Assembly (NCBI GenBank): GCA_029931535.1
Contig: JAQPZY010001164.1
Coordinates: 478,501-542,500 of the forward strand
Direction of reading: 5' to 3'
DNA length: 64,000 nucleotides
Source of the DNA: Margaritifera margaritifera
Lineage: Eukaryota; Mollusca; Bivalvia; Unionida; Margaritiferidae
Below are positions 47,936 to 61,056 of this stretch, in pieces. Under the pieces are notes generated by a model. It was not told where the DNA came from. It ran no database searches and saw nothing but the letters and a program-made list of their open reading frames with translations. Numbering within the stretch: position 1 is the stretch's first letter; each line of letters opens with the position of its first letter. The position numbers and the translations under genes were made by a program.

Positions 47936-50150
47936 ATGTTTTCAACAGACCAATCTGGAATCCTTAATGGAAGAGGTATACAGCTTTCAAGTAAGGAAGC
48001 AGTAGAGAGGGTGTTCAAAAGTCAAAGCCAGGAATTATATTCCCGGATCTTCCTAGTTTCAAAAAGGGAAACATTTCGCCTAATCTATCTTTTCCCATAC
48101 AATAAGGTGATTGGGTATGATCGCTCTAAGATGAAGACATCAGCCTCAGTCTCGAACACCATAAGCAGAACAACTGCGGAGTCTCCATAGGTAGCTAATC
48201 TACACATCCCAATCTTTCCCTCCCCAAAGAAATTATTGCTGTTCTGTCTGAACCAAGGAGATTATATTTAATTTCAGGCTCTTCCATTTGACCTAGCTTT
48301 CTCACCCAGAGTCTTTGCCAGTGTGATGGGAGTCATAGCGGATAACTAGGATCATTGTGGGTGCTCATCCTCCAGTTTTTCGTCGAAAGATTAATACACA
48401 ACGTTCTCAGATATATCTTTCTTAGAGACCTGTGACTCTGTTGGAAGACAGTTACTCGGGCCTAATCCCCAATCCGATTAAGTCAGATCTGATTCCTGCT
48501 CAGAATTTCACGTACTAAAGGGCTGAATTTCCTCTCAAATCAAGTGACGGTTCGTGGTCATTTCGCTCACACATATATTTGTCTCTCACAACAACAGTCT
48601 TCGAAAGGACTTTATCATTAGCATGCATATCCTGGGGATCTTGAACGCTGCAGCGGATCTAATTTCAATAGGAAGACTTCATATTAGGCTTATCCACTTT
48701 GTACTGCTTGCAAATTGGAGCCTCACAGGGAGCCCCTTTCAGCTCGGTGCCAGAGTTCTGATACCCCCCCCCCCCCCAGAATATCGCCCGTTCCGACGCT
48801 TCAGATTCGGGCTGGGATGCTCTCCTAGAGCCAGAGCAGTAGTCATTAGTCGCTTGTGGTCCGGGCAGGATTCTTCTCTGCATATCAGCAACCTAGAAAT
48901 ACATGCTGTTCCTCTAGCAAGTTAGGAATGCGTCAATCTTATAAGACACAGTTGTGTAATGGTCGTCACGGACATCACGCAGGTCGAGAGCAATATTCTA
49001 GCAGACAGCCGGTCACGGCTAGGACGTGCAGTCCTCCTGACAAGATGGTGTTTGCACCAATCGGTAGCAAATAAGCTCTATCAACTGTGAGGGAGGTCAA
49101 TGGTAGAGGCTCAACAACAAACAATGACTTAATTATCCACAGTGCCAGGTGAGAGTGCATGGGCAGTAGACGCTTGCACTCTCAAGTGGGATCGACCGTG
49201 CGCCCACGCCTTCCCACCTTTCAGAATATTCCATCAAGTTATTCACAGAGTCAGGACCCCGTGGTCACAACTCATCTTCATATTCCCCCGCCTGTGGCCC
49301 CAACGTTCGTAGTTTAGCGATCTCCTAGACCGGTTGGTGGAAACCCCCAGGGAGTTACCGCTAAGGAGGGAATTGCTGTCGAAGGCATGACTGCCCCCCC
49401 CCCCCCTGCAGAAATATCCAACGATGCTCCACCTTTGCGCTTGGTTTATATCAAACGATATATCCGTCAAGATCCATTTTCGAGCAGGATTGCAGACTAC
49501 ATCGCTCAGATTAGGAAGCAATCGACCTCCAGGGTTTACGACGTCAAATGTAAATTATTCTGCAATTGGTACAGTTTGCAGGGCATTGATCTGATCTGCC
49601 CCTCCTTGACCGCAGTTGGGAATTTTCTTCTCTTTCTTTCAGAGAAACAGATTGCTCAGTTTATACCATTAAGGACCATAGAACACCCCCCTCTAATGCT
49701 CTTAATTCTTCGATATGTTCCACCATTGGTTTGGACCCTCATCTCGCACAACTTATCAGGTACTTTGAGATCCAAAAGAACAGTCTCTCGCCCATTAATG
49801 TCTTCGTGGAACCTTTGATGTTTTCTTTTAGTGAGGCTTCTTTGGATAATCTTACTACAAAGATAGTCTTCCTTCTCTCTTAAGCATTGGCTAGGATAAT
49901 GAGTGAAAATTCGTGCCTTAACAGTGCAAGAACATTTTCGTCATTTCAATAGCAACTACGAGTCAGCCTATCTTCTGTGCCAGCCAGGCTTTCTGGCTAA
50001 GAATCAGTTATCTTCAATAGTTCTTGAACAAATTAAAACCCTTAGTCATTCTCCCAGGATGATATCATGAAAGCAGCCTTTTAACGGTGTAATTCCACCT
50101 TTTCCTCGTTCGACCTCCGTTCAATGGCGCACCAGAGCAAGAAAGTTATA
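47936..50150 (+). mobile_element. DIRS-type tyrosine-recombinase retroelement relic
   Basis: Domains in order on the plus strand. A reverse transcriptase start has KEAVERVFKSQSQELYSRIF, then LVSKRETFRLIYLFPYNKV (47990-48110). An RNase H remnant has DASDSGWDALLEPEQ (48.79 kb), and a DSRSRLGR remnant is near 49.0 kb. The conserved linker contains AWAVDACTLKWDRPCAHAFP (49.16-49.23 kb), then FPRLWPQRS and LLDRLVETPRELPL (49.3 kb). The tyrosine recombinase part has STSRVYDVKCKLFCNWYSL (49.52 kb) and ESAYLLCQPGFLAKNQ (49.95-50.0 kb). The order RT, RNase H, recombinase is the DIRS1 layout. Stops and shifts throughout; the palm YxDD is not found. Confidence 0.82.
49387..49818 (+). pseudogene. Tyrosine recombinase of the DIRS relic
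   Basis: The longest open part of the element, 143 codons. It contains the N-terminal core-binding helices (ADYIAQIRKQSTSRVYDVKC, then NFLLFLSEKQIAQF) and the LISHNLSGTLRSKR region before the catalytic domain. The catalytic Arg and Tyr parts lie downstream in other frames. It would integrate circular cDNA without a target duplication. Confidence 0.7.
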
Positions 50151-50324
50151 TTTTTCATGAAGATGACCCTTTTTACACCTAAAATAAATAAAATTTTCAT
50201 CATTTTTCACAAGATTTTACAACTTATGTATGTATGTATTTATCTATGTTATGTTTGTGTGTATGTCTGAATGGTAATGTTGTATGTATGTATATTTCAA
50301 CGTATGCATGTACGTATGTTAATC

Positions 50325-50330
<6 letters not shown>

Positions 50331-50388
<58 letters not shown>
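50331..50388. repeat. (AT)n microsatellite
   Basis: About 29 perfect AT units. The repeated Tyr-Ile frames are its translation. Confidence 0.95.
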
Positions 50389-50390
<2 letters not shown>

Positions 50391-50645
50391 ATATTCCTGG
50401 TGTTTTCTATGAGTATTGTATATATGTATTGTATGCATGTTATATATGTGTATGTCTTATAATAATGTTTTAATAGTATATGTGTTCATCTATATTTTAA
50501 ATATATATCCAAGCATCACTGTATGGTAACTTCTCTGTGCTTTATGTGTAATGAGTGTGCAGCTTTAGGTCAATAATACTCTTGTTCTACTGTATCATGT
50601 TTGAATTATCTCCGAGTTTAACGAAAAGAGGCAGAAACTATATAT

Positions 50646-50996
50646 TCATGCCGATCTGTACTTCGGTCCATTAGTAATGTAGTGAATCTCCTCCTCCACG
50701 GTTAAAGATAGACTTCGAAATTTGGGATATGACTGGAGGTGGCCTGTAGATGTGTACAATGGTTGTAAAAGTTTGATATCTCTCCTGGGGTTGGAGCTTG
50801 AGAGGTGGGGGAGTTTTGTTTTAAATCTCAAACAATTTAGTAAATATTGAAGATGTAGATTTGAAATTTGTTGTGTATCGCCATTGGTTGGGACTATAAC
50901 ATATTTATTGCGTTTTTGGATTACACCCTTTGGTCTTGCCCCAGATGAGGGAGAATGTATCCCTAGGTCATAACTCGTAAACTGTTGAAATACCAT
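50646..50996 (-). CDS. 116-codon ORF, unknown
   Basis: The protein starts MVFQQFTSYDLGIHSPSSGA. It is basic, with no transmembrane or known motif. It lies alone between the DIRS relic and intergenic DNA and could be chance or part of an unrecognised element. Confidence 0.2.
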   Translation of the reverse strand: MVFQQFTSYDLGIHSPSSGARPKGVIQKRNKYVIVPTNGDTQQISNLHLQYLLNCLRFKTKLPHLSSSNPRRDIKLLQPLYTSTGHLQSYPKFRSLSLTVEEEIHYITNGPKYRSA

Positions 50997-53120
50997 GAAT
51001 TTGTCTCGGGGAAGTGGTCATGGGAACTGGACTATCATTTTCGAACGTAATTAGATTACTTGGGAAGAAAATATTCAGCAGTTAATTGCTAAAATTGGGA
51101 ATTCTGCGTGATTTGGAAATCTTTCTCATAGGGTCAGATGTCTGGACAGGATCCACGCCGTACAACCATATAGACAAAATCCGACTCATATCAAACACAA
51201 ACTATGGATCATGCTCTGGGGTAAGTGAAATACTTCTGGGCTATAACAAGGAAACTTTTAAGATGCCCACCCTATCAACATGCACGCATTTAATGAGCAT
51301 GAGGAGATAAATGTAGTTGTGCATCCAGCACAGGCCTTGGGTTATGCCCATGTAGTAGGGGACTTTCCTCTGGCTAATAACTTGGAAACTATCAAGATCC
51401 CAACCTTACAACCATATGTACACTAAATGGAAACGAAGAGCCAAATGCTAATTTACGGAAGCGCAGCATATGTAATGGCATGCCATTCACCTAATTCTAT
51501 TGCTTGTTTGTCAGAATAATAGTTCTTCAAAGCTAATGTTTTATGACGTATAATGGAGAACAATTATAAGGTGGGAAATTCAATTGTTGACATTTCGCCT
51601 CATTGACATTCTGCATTTAAGGCAGCTTTCAACTAATGAATTCAGTTACATGGACTGGTCTTTATATCCGGACAGGAAGTCTAATCCCTTGTCTATCAGG
51701 CCAATGCATTGAATCTTTCCAATCACTCACTGTTTATTTGCAATTCCTCTCTGAATCGACCACATATCAGTCCAGCGGATGTTGCTCTCCTATCTAAACT
51801 GCTAATACATGTGAGCAGACCACCCAGCACTACTACAGAATTATAACTGTATGGATTAGTTTATTTTCTGTTTGAATAAAAGAAATGATAAAAGAATAAA
51901 CTGTTAGAGTAAAGAACCCATGATTCCGACAGGTTAAGCTTTCACATGCATCTAGTTTTACTAGTAACATAATCTAGCCACTAGAGAACCCTTTATGTAG
52001 ATAGTTGGTCATGAAATCTAATTTTTTTAAAATTTAAGTTGCCCCAACAACTATGTTAAAAAATGCACTAACCAGCATTTGCCTTCTTACCATGACCATG
52101 TTGCGCCTGAGTCGACAGCTTTCAGACTGACATCAAATTAACTGTTTGATTTTCAGGTAAAAAGGTAAACCATTATTGAAAGTTAAATATGAACGTCATT
52201 TGAACACATGTGAACATTAAACATTCACATGTCCGACATTTTGGCTGTTAACCCTACAACCTCAACCACAAGTTTACGTTAAACATAATATGGGCTTTCA
52301 ACTCCAAGGCATTATAGGTAGTGGCAAAGAAACTTTCACACATTAAAAATAATAAACTGCAAATGCTTCAAAACAAATTCCTTTTGAAAGACAAATTGTA
52401 ATACTAATTACTTTGAATATCTTCAATATGACTCTTTTCACTGTTCTACAGCAGTTAATTGTGAAAATATAAATCTAAAATGATGCAATTTTTTTTACAT
52501 GTTTAGAGCCTTTTAGCCACTGATTATTGCATCACCAGCATCAAATTAGGTGTCTTTGACAAGATGCAATCTATCACAAAATTCTCTGACACTGACAGTC
52601 AAATCAAAGCAATAATCAGTGCATATGCTGCATCATTTTTAAACACTGATAGGATCCAGTAGGTCTAGGTTTAAGCATGAGAAGTGGATTGATTTTCATC
52701 CGACTCTAGGAAAATGGCTGTCTCTTGGGCAGTTTACTACTACTTTTTTTCTATAGCACATTTCAGGTGGATTATATTGATTCACAATAGCCATCTAGCG
52801 TCAATTTGCTAAAATCATGAGTCCATTTGATAACAATTTATCATGATTTTAATTGCAAACTCTGTATCAAAAGGAACCTTCAAAGTTGTTTTAAATGGTT
52901 ATGAGGGTTTTCTGCTGCAGTGGAACAATACAGAGAATGTATTTATGAAATCAGGATTGGGTAGATGCATTCAAATTGTTGAGGTTCAAGAGTTTACCGA
53001 CAATAAACTATACTTGTACATTTGTTTGTTGATTGATCCCAACCTCTTCACAAAAGGTGGGGGCATATTATTTGCATATATGTCTGTTCTTCTGTTGCTC
53101 CGTCACACTGTCTTTTATAC
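50997..53120. other. Intergenic sequence
   Basis: Short frames only (51086-51310, 52843-53120). A pair of loosely similar 'ctataacaag gaaactttta agatgcc' / 'ctaataactt ggaaactatc aagatcc' segments occurs at 51240 and 51374. Nothing else is supported. Confidence 0.45.
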
Positions 53121-53129
53121 TCTCGTACA

Positions 53130-53740
53130 TGTCCTGAAATGCCATTTGAGATTAAGGGATGAAACTTGGTATACTTATACACCATCATTAAATGGTGTAT
53201 CATGTACCACAACGGGGGTCCTATCTTAAAGGTCAAGGGTAAATATATTTTAACATTCCAACATACATTACTTCCAGCTCTAAAATTTTCAAGCCATATG
53301 AGATTAAGGAGCCAAACTTGATATACTTATACATCTTCATTATGACGTTTGTTGCATATCAAATTGGAGCCTATCTTCATGGTAAAGAACAATATCTTTC
53401 CACTTCACTTTCCGTTCGGCTCTTAAGTTTAAAACTGCTTGAGATTCAGGAATGAAACCTGCAACACTGATACATCACCATTAGAAGGTACTTTACATAT
53501 TACTTTGGGGGTTCACAATTCAGAGTCAAGGAAATGGATCTGTATTTTACGTTTTCAACCACATTCTCTTTTCTGCTATATAAATTTGAAGCCATTTGAG
53601 ATAAAAGTGGTACAATTTGGTATACATATTGTATATTCATCACTAGAAGGTGAGTCGCATATCAATTTTCTGTTCTGTTTTAAGGTCAAGGCCACAAATG
53701 TGTGTTATAAGTTTTCTATAAAATTTTCCTTATTTTTCCC
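53130..53740 (+). repeat. About four degenerate tandem units of roughly 140-155 bp
   Basis: The motif GCCATTTGAGATTAAGG recurs with changes at about 53141, 53297, 53436 and 53590. Each copy is followed by an 'aacttggtat acttatacac' type stretch, 'catcattaaa aggtg' and 'tcttaaggtc aag'. The plus frames here are translations of the repeat. Confidence 0.7.
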
Positions 53741-55735
53741 CATTTAGCTCTGCCCTCAGCAATTGTTTTAGCTAATATTAGTATTGAAGATCACTTTCAA
53801 AATCATGATTGATTACCTCTTCAAGGAAAGCTAGGTTTCAGTAAAATATTTAAAGCAGTAGCCAATATTGCATAAGTAATCTAAAATCTGTCGGTAATCA
53901 CAAAACTTATCTCTTTCTTACAATGAACAGAGAACTATTAAAAGCAGTAGTAAAAATAGATTATTTCATAAAATGTAGTAGCCATCTGGGAAACATAGTA
54001 GCCAATGGTGTTTTTGGCTACCACTAATGTGGAATTGGAAACATAGGGAAAAGTGTCTCACGGCTAACTGGAGATCTTTCATGCAATGTGCAATGTGCAT
54101 ATCCAACGTATGTTGTAGGCATAGTGTAACACACATGATCTGGTAGCCCCTGGGTTCCTGGCACAAGTTATTTTTGTGATGTTTTTTTAAAACCCTGATA
54201 TAGTAGCAGTGACTCAAAAGGACACAATGTACTCAAGGTTTACATAATCTTTTGTCAGCGGCACAGACTGATGCCTTGAAAACGTGTAAACATAGCTGCA
54301 TCTGCATGAGAAAGCATTTATGCAGTATTAGTTTCTGATTTTAGTCAAAAACTGATAAACCAATATAGTGCAAAATGTGAGCAACGTTTGAAAACTGAGA
54401 GTCCAACATAAAGAAAACCACGACAAAATATTGAAGACTGAGAGTCTAGAACCAGGAGCATGAAGGTACTGAAACCAGGGACTCTCCATACATAGTGCTC
54501 TGTTTAAAGATACAAAACTTAAAAAAAAACTAATCTGACAATGAGTTATGTTACGTCAGAGACGCCATCTTAGATCTTAGCAAAACAATCACAAAGTTAA
54601 TATTTAACTATATTGTTGAATTTTAGATGTCTGTACCGTATTCAACATAATATCTATATGCCTTATTGAGTGCATAAATACAAACACACATCCTCTTTTT
54701 GTCAAAATTCACACAAATATGGTAAATTTCAAAGCACTCCTCTTGATCGCTGCTAAAATCTGCTCAGAATATCATCATTTGCATGTGTTTTCTTTTTACC
54801 ACCTTGTCGCCTAAATCAATCTCACAAATGGATCTTACTTGTGTGTTATTGATCGTGATCAGCTTGGAAGAGAGAATGAACCTCTGAAATGGAAAGTTCT
54901 GGACAAAGGCAAAGGAGCTACATGTAAACTCTTCTCATGTACTCACATGTGATGCGGACACTTGTTTATGACATTGTCTGTGTGTATTTATTTTGATGAG
55001 CTTCATACACTCAAGCGATATTCTTTTTAAATGCCCAGTTTGGATATTTTCTCAAATACGGTAATTAGATATGCATATGGTTTACCATATGGTTGATATA
55101 TTAAACTATTTATATTACAAACCTCGCTGCTTTTTTGGTTCAGGTTACTTAAAACTTTCTCAGGTTTACTAAATTCAGGGAATGACAATTCATATGCCCA
55201 ACTAGCCTAAACAACTATAAAAATAAGTTATGGGCATGTAAACTTTCATGTAACTAGGCTACTTTTATGAAAGGGGAAACACAATCAGAGCAAAAGTAAA
55301 AGTTTTTGAGACAGTTTTTTGTAAATCGTGTTAACCAGACTGGTACTTTTGTCAATATAAGATGTATTGCCCCTAGAAGTAGAGCCTTGTGGAAATCTAA
55401 TTGCTTATACAATTTTGAGCTAACATTAAAAGACCAGCTATTTCAATTATTGTTGTCCCAACTATACATTTATTATGATCGGACCGTCACGGAATGCTAA
55501 ATTCGATCACTGAATGAGATATTTTTGAAAAGAAAAAGCCCCTCCCACGCGCAAACAAACATGTGTTTCCTACGTCCTAAGATTAGGTATAACATATGCC
55601 AGCTTACAAGTTAGTGCACAAAGACAAATTTGTTCAGACACAGACACAGGGCAAATAGTTTTAAAAAATACTTGCCAAGAATCCAACCATTTCCAAATAT
55701 TAAGTCAGAGAGTTATGGTTCATGCATTCGTGATC
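53741..55735. other. Intergenic sequence
   Basis: Short frames without motifs. No repeat or RNA gene recognised. Confidence 0.45.
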
Positions 55736-56184
55736 ACCTTGCGAAAGGCCAAGTGAGCTTAGGTATAATCCTCCGTCCGTTATGTGCCGTGCAACGTGCG
55801 TCCAACAACAATTACTATTTCAAACTTTTCTGAAAAACCACTGCATGAGTTCTGACCAAATTTGGCACGGAGCATATTGGAGTGAGGAACTTTCACGTTT
55901 CTATAAAAGATGCCAATCCACCAGCAATTGCGGCCGTTGTTACTATAGATGACAAAAATCCTTTGAACGACTTCTTGTAAAAAAGACCGTTAAATATAAT
56001 ATGACCAAATTTGAGAAGATTCATCTTAACTGGAAGACCTTAAACGTTTGTACAAATGATGTCGATCCGCCATCGAATATGTCCGCCTTTACCACGAAAA
56101 GAAAAGCCACGGTTACTAAAAATAGCAGAACCTTTCAACGACGTCTTCTCCAACATTGCAATTGTGTTTACTGCCAAATCTGAA
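55736..56184 (+). repeat. Dispersed non-coding repeat of molluscan type
   Basis: The text GCGAAAGGCCAAGTGAGCTT followed by GTGCAACGTGCGTCCAACAAC, 'ctgaccaaat ttggcacgg' and later 'tgaccaaatt tgagaag' resembles repeats common in molluscan intergenic DNA. Recognition is from memory of pattern only. Confidence 0.35.
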
Positions 56185-57340
56185 AGTCCATATGCTAAAG
56201 GATGAGTTTATGGGTGAAACGGTCAATTGCTGCTGGTAAATCCATCAAGATCGCTGCAGCAAACTTATTTTGGTCTGGGGCTAAGCTCAAGTCTTTTAGT
56301 AGTCGAATCAGAGTAGTCTGAGTACTGAAACCCTTTCTAAAAGCAGAAAGGTATGGGTATAAGACATTGTCAAAGTAATTAGTGATCTCGTCGCAGATAA
56401 CTTGTTCAAAGAGTTTCAACATAGTTGGCAGAACACTAATAGGACGATAGTTTTGTTTATCAAGTGGATTATTTTTCTTATTTATTGGTACAACCTGGGC
56501 TTCGCCAGTCAGTAATTGGGTGAAATAAGATCGATCACAGTTGCCTTTTTAATGCTGATAATTGATATGGTTTTAGCTGTAAAGTCTTCAGTGACTTGAG
56601 CAAAATAAAAATTGTTCATATATGAAAGTTCTCTTTTATAGTCTGTATGATAGGGTATTCATAGTAGGGCAGGTGTTTATTGCCTATGTCTTTAGCGATA
56701 ATAATGAATAAATCATTGAAGACCTCCGGCACACAGCCCTGATCAGAAATTATCTCATCATTTTGTTATAGGATTATTGAGTTCTGTGATAAACACCTTT
56801 GTTTACCAGGAAGGGTCGGATGGCTTGACATGAATACTTAGTTTATGTTCGGCAGCGTTCTAGAAAGTAAACTTGTATTGCTTCACGTCTAAGTTTTGTC
56901 ACCGAATTCAATTTTTTGTAGTTGTTCCAATTTGTAGACGTTCTGGATTTCTGGTATTTATGAGAAAGTTGAGCTTCCTTGTATATAGCGTTTCTTAAGT
57001 TGCCATTGATATAGAAAACCGATTGCTTTCTTTATCATTTTTGTTTAAGAGGAGCGTGTTCCTCCAATCACATTAGTGATTAATTGCTCAAATTTCTAGT
57101 AGACCTCACAGGGATCATTAAATATATACGCTACATAAACACTTGTAAACCGTAGTTGGGCATTAAAGGTTTTCCTGATTATAATCCTTAAAACTGCGAT
57201 AAGAACATTTACTGCGGGTTGTTGTTGGTACTTTTCCTTTCATCATTGTGAACATCATATTGTGGAAGTCACTAATACCAGTGGTAAAGTTTTCTGATTC
57301 TATCGCAGAGGAATATTTTGAAGCTGTGTGTTAAAGTAGT
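56185..57340 (-). pseudogene. CR1/L2-like LINE reverse-transcriptase relic
   Basis: Minus strand, in order: TGISDFHNMMFTMMKGKVP (end of endonuclease, about 57.26 kb) and SYRSFKDYN; AQVVPINKKNNPLDKQNYRP and ISVLPTMLKLFEQV (56.5-56.4 kb); NYFDNVLYPYLSAFRKGFST, QTTLIRLL and FAAAILMDLPAAIDRF, the RT motif A region with its first Asp (56.37-56.2 kb). The rest of the RT, including the YxDD box, is missing. Stops are frequent. Confidence 0.8.
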
Positions 57341-59399
57341 TCATGAAATGGAAAAAAAAAATGAATAATGATGCTCACATATATTGCATGTTAAATGGAT
57401 TATATGCTGATTTCAGTACTTTCAATGCTTGTATGAATGTGATTCTCATATTCTGATAATATTTGTCAGAGTTCAATATTGTAAATTCAAATAATGGTAG
57501 AATATAAGCTACACAACTAATTATAATAATAAATGCAATTTAAAATGGCCAAAGTAGGGAACAAATACACGGCAATGTTTATTTCTTATCATCATTCCCT
57601 TTCTTTTAGACCCCATTAGTAAAATAATCGCATAGGCTGCTTCTTGTTGTTTTTGTTGTGGGGCGCCTTTCTTCATGCGCCTCTTCTAGATTTAGGTACC
57701 CTCACCCTCATTATGGTTTGTGCTAAAGGATGCCACAAAACGCGGTCAGAAAGAAAGACAAAAGGAATATTATCTTTAATACAAATGGTAGTCGACATCT
57801 GAATGTCAGTTTTGTTGAAAAAAAGGAAAACGTCATTGTTGTGTTATTGTGAAGTAGACTTTCTAGACACAAATAGCGACAGACATTGTAACGGGTAAGC
57901 TAAGAACACACTTCGTCTTCATTTTTCTGTTCGTTAGATATGAGGGCAAACGAGAACAAGTTTAAAATCTGCACATGTGTTACATGGATAAAAAAAGTGT
58001 CTTTTGTCAACAAAAGCAAACATGTTCTCGACTGCGCTAGTAGTTCTTTAGGACTTTGGAGATACGTAAATCTGGTAAAATTTGAGGTTTGATAGAACAC
58101 ACGCCAATTTAGAAACAAAAGTGACTGTTATTTCACAGTGTTTCATTATATCATGTGTATATATGTTAAAGTGGACATACATTGATTGTGTTATAACCAA
58201 ATACAAACACATACATACATACATACATACATACATACATACATACATACATACATACATACATACATACATACATACATACATACATACATACATACAT
58301 ACATACATGAATTTATATGTGTGCTAGCGTGCACATGTGTTTAAAGAAGTTCATTAGTACTCTGAATTTAACTTGTCTTCATTTAACACCTCTTCGCATA
58401 TGTTCCCAACCCCTGTACATCTTAGCGATAATGCACTAACTTTCTAGAAATTATCCATGTGCCATGAATTTCTACAAATTTGAATTGGGAATTGTCGCAG
58501 TAATTGCTCACTAACAATGAGTACTATAAATAGTTCAATTATTAATTGTTATGAATGGTTGGGGGACAGGGACTCGAGACTACGAAGTATTGTACCAATT
58601 TTGTATTTAATGTTTCAGCTGAGAAGCGCAGTTAAACTGGATCGCTATGATCTATTTTCCAGGGTCTGCTTAACAACGCTTAAAATTTGTGTCCCAATTC
58701 TAATTCGAAAACCGTTTTACCTATGGTCGGCGCAGTTTGAAATGGTTGTGACAAACACACATTTGGTCACTAAGACCTATTTCCAGGCATTTGGTCACTA
58801 AGACCTATTTCCAGGCATTATTCAACATTGCAAAAAGAACCGACTCATGCAACATAAGCGGGATTATATGGTTAGTTCCTTTTCATCAACAATTCTATTT
58901 ATTTTCTTCTCATTTTCTATCGGAGCTAGTCTACAATAATAATATTTCATACACGTGTGTCAATAGCGATGATAAAATCAAGATACAATTATGATGTGCA
59001 TGTCCAATCCAAGTAAATAAATCAACCCACGTCATAGAAAAGAAGCACACGAAACTGGTATTGGAAACACATAAATTCCTTGTAGACTAGCTCCAAAATT
59101 GCGTAATTATTCCAACTGAACGCATGCAAGGTCGTAACACCCTGTCTGCAGTGAAGCTTCACACATGCAAAGCTATTGAAGAGAAGCTCTTGATATATGA
59201 CATTTGTATTATTCAATTAACTTTATCCACCCTTTAACAGCAGTTGCCTACTAAGTGTTCAAAATACGACAGCACTGTAGCGCAACTCATCACAAACACT
59301 GTTATAATGACATTGAATCACGACAGAAGAGAGAATTCATAAGAAACTCAGGCGTGACTCAACAGCTGAACATGCCGAAATCGAGTGTCAGGCATTAAA
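57341..59399. other. Intergenic sequence
   Basis: (CATA)n microsatellite at about 58203-58308. A 28-bp direct duplication GCATTTGGTCACTAAGACCT... lies at about 58762-58818. Frames of 60-95 codons (e.g. 58517-58801) have no known motif. Confidence 0.5.
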
Positions 59400-59439
59400 A
59401 GACATGCATAACGGAGTCACACTGATGACAAGACACTAA

Positions 59440-59950
59440 ATTACCTTCTGCCAGTTGACCACAAACCAGGGAGATTGTATTTACTCCTTAAAATAAACAA
59501 AGAAGGCAACCGGGGAGGCCAATCATTTCCTTAAAGAACCATCCCACCGAAAATATTTTTAAATTGATTATCACGTTCGGTCTTTCATGGAAAAACTGCC
59601 TTCAAGTATCCAAGATACTACGGATTATCTCGGCAAAACACCGAAAACTAATCTTCAAGATAACGCTCTCCTGGTATCAAAGTTCACCTTAGAAGGAGAG
59701 GATAGAGAAGTAGCTACATTGAGGAGGCTATTTACAAAACTAGACTCCTCGACTGAGGAGCCCTTCTTATATATAAATCCAAGAAAACAAACAAAGCCGT
59801 CTCCTTTGTGATTACTTTCCATCCCGATGCCACAAATTTACAACTGATCAGTCGGGAAGCGTTGGCACCAGATCGAATCTTTCGAACGTCTGAAGGGCAT
59901 ATTTCAAGAAGTTCATATGGTTGCGTACCGTAGACCTAAACGATACTAGA
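59440..59950 (+). pseudogene. Penelope-like element reverse-transcriptase relic
   Basis: LLPVDHKPGRLYLLLKINKE then GNRGGQSFP (59.44-59.53 kb) matches the finger region of Penelope-like RTs. LPSSIQDTTDYLGKTPKTN and ALLVSKFTLEGEDREVATLRR follow (59.6-59.73 kb), where the catalytic LDV..SLY motif is lost. Then the sequence jumps to LKGIFQEVHMVAYRRPKRY (59.9-59.94 kb), a region found after the RT core. An internal deletion of the palm and thumb is inferred. No GIY-YIG endonuclease was recognised. Confidence 0.7.
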
Positions 59951-60089
59951 TACTACAATTAGAAACTCATGGGGAGTTCGGCCTAAATGAAAAAGTTAAA
60001 CATTCCCAATGCAATGTCATCAAAACTACAGCCAGGCATCAGTCTATTATTTATGCGATAATATTTACCCAAGTAAATATTCCGTAACT

Positions 60090-60145
60090 CGTTGTTGTTA
60101 TTATTATTATTATTAGTAGTAGTAGTAGTAGTAGAAGTAGTAGTA
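60090..60145. repeat. (TTA)n/(GTA)n trinucleotide microsatellite
   Basis: GTTATTATTATTATTATTAG followed by TAG repeats, ending exactly at the MITE terminus. Confidence 0.9.
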
Positions 60146-60608
60146 GGTATCACGGTACCAATTGCGCAAGCCCAGGGGGTGGAGCTTAAGGTGTAGGGAA
60201 CATTGTATTCAGAAATAAACAACAAAACTAGCTGTGATTGGTGTATTATGTAAGAGTTGTAGTTTCTGTCTGGCTTAAAAAAAAGTTGAGTCTCTTAGCA
60301 ACATGTGAGATTATGTTAATTCATATGTAGATCATGTTTTGCATTTTTTATGATTTTTTAAAAATGTGATGCACATCACTGAAAATGTGTCTGTTGTGAC
60401 TGGACAACTCTTACCCCTGTCTAGTTCCAGCAGAGTTATCTCTCTTAAATGCAATGGAGTACCTGGTTCTATCACTGTCAAATTGACAATCTAACATTGC
60501 TCTCTATGACAGTGTGTGACATGCATGCTAAAATAGGAGAGAAGGTATATTTCTTTCACCAAATGTTAACATTAAGGTCTATGGAAAAACAATTGGTACC
60601 GTGATACC
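60146..60608. mobile_element. MITE with 18-bp perfect terminal inverted repeats
   Basis: GGTATCACGGTACCAATT at 60146-60163 is the exact reverse complement of AATTGGTACCGTGATACC at 60591-60608. Total 463 bp, non-coding. Flanks are TAG-rich on both sides, so the target duplication is not clear. It lies inside the Penelope-like relic. Confidence 0.75.
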
Positions 60609-61056
60609 AGTAGCAGTAGTATCATTTTAGTCTTCTCCATTAAGCCGCTAGACCATTCTCTACATATTTCCTTTAGTACCTCGATGCATAACTGTATCGG
60701 GATATAAGTTCTATTGTAAATTTTGCAGATGGCGTTGACTTTTCGTCACGCAGAGATTCCGTCCTTTGTTCCCAGCCTGGAATTAGGTCAAAACACTTTG
60801 GTTCTCTGTGCGATAGGTGTGATTATCCCTTCTATGATTTGTGTTATACAACTTTGTTGGGCTGAAGACAGCAAAAAATAGACATGTAGTTTACCCGTTT
60901 TAAGAGCGTGTTTCAATTTTTATCTTCTTTCTTACTTCTAATTTTTATCTCTTGTTGTAGACTTCCCACGGTACTTCAAACATGTAGGAATCAAGAATTT
61001 CTCTTGACTTTTGTGTTTAGTGTTTGTTTTGTGAATGTATGTAAGTTGTTTTTTGC

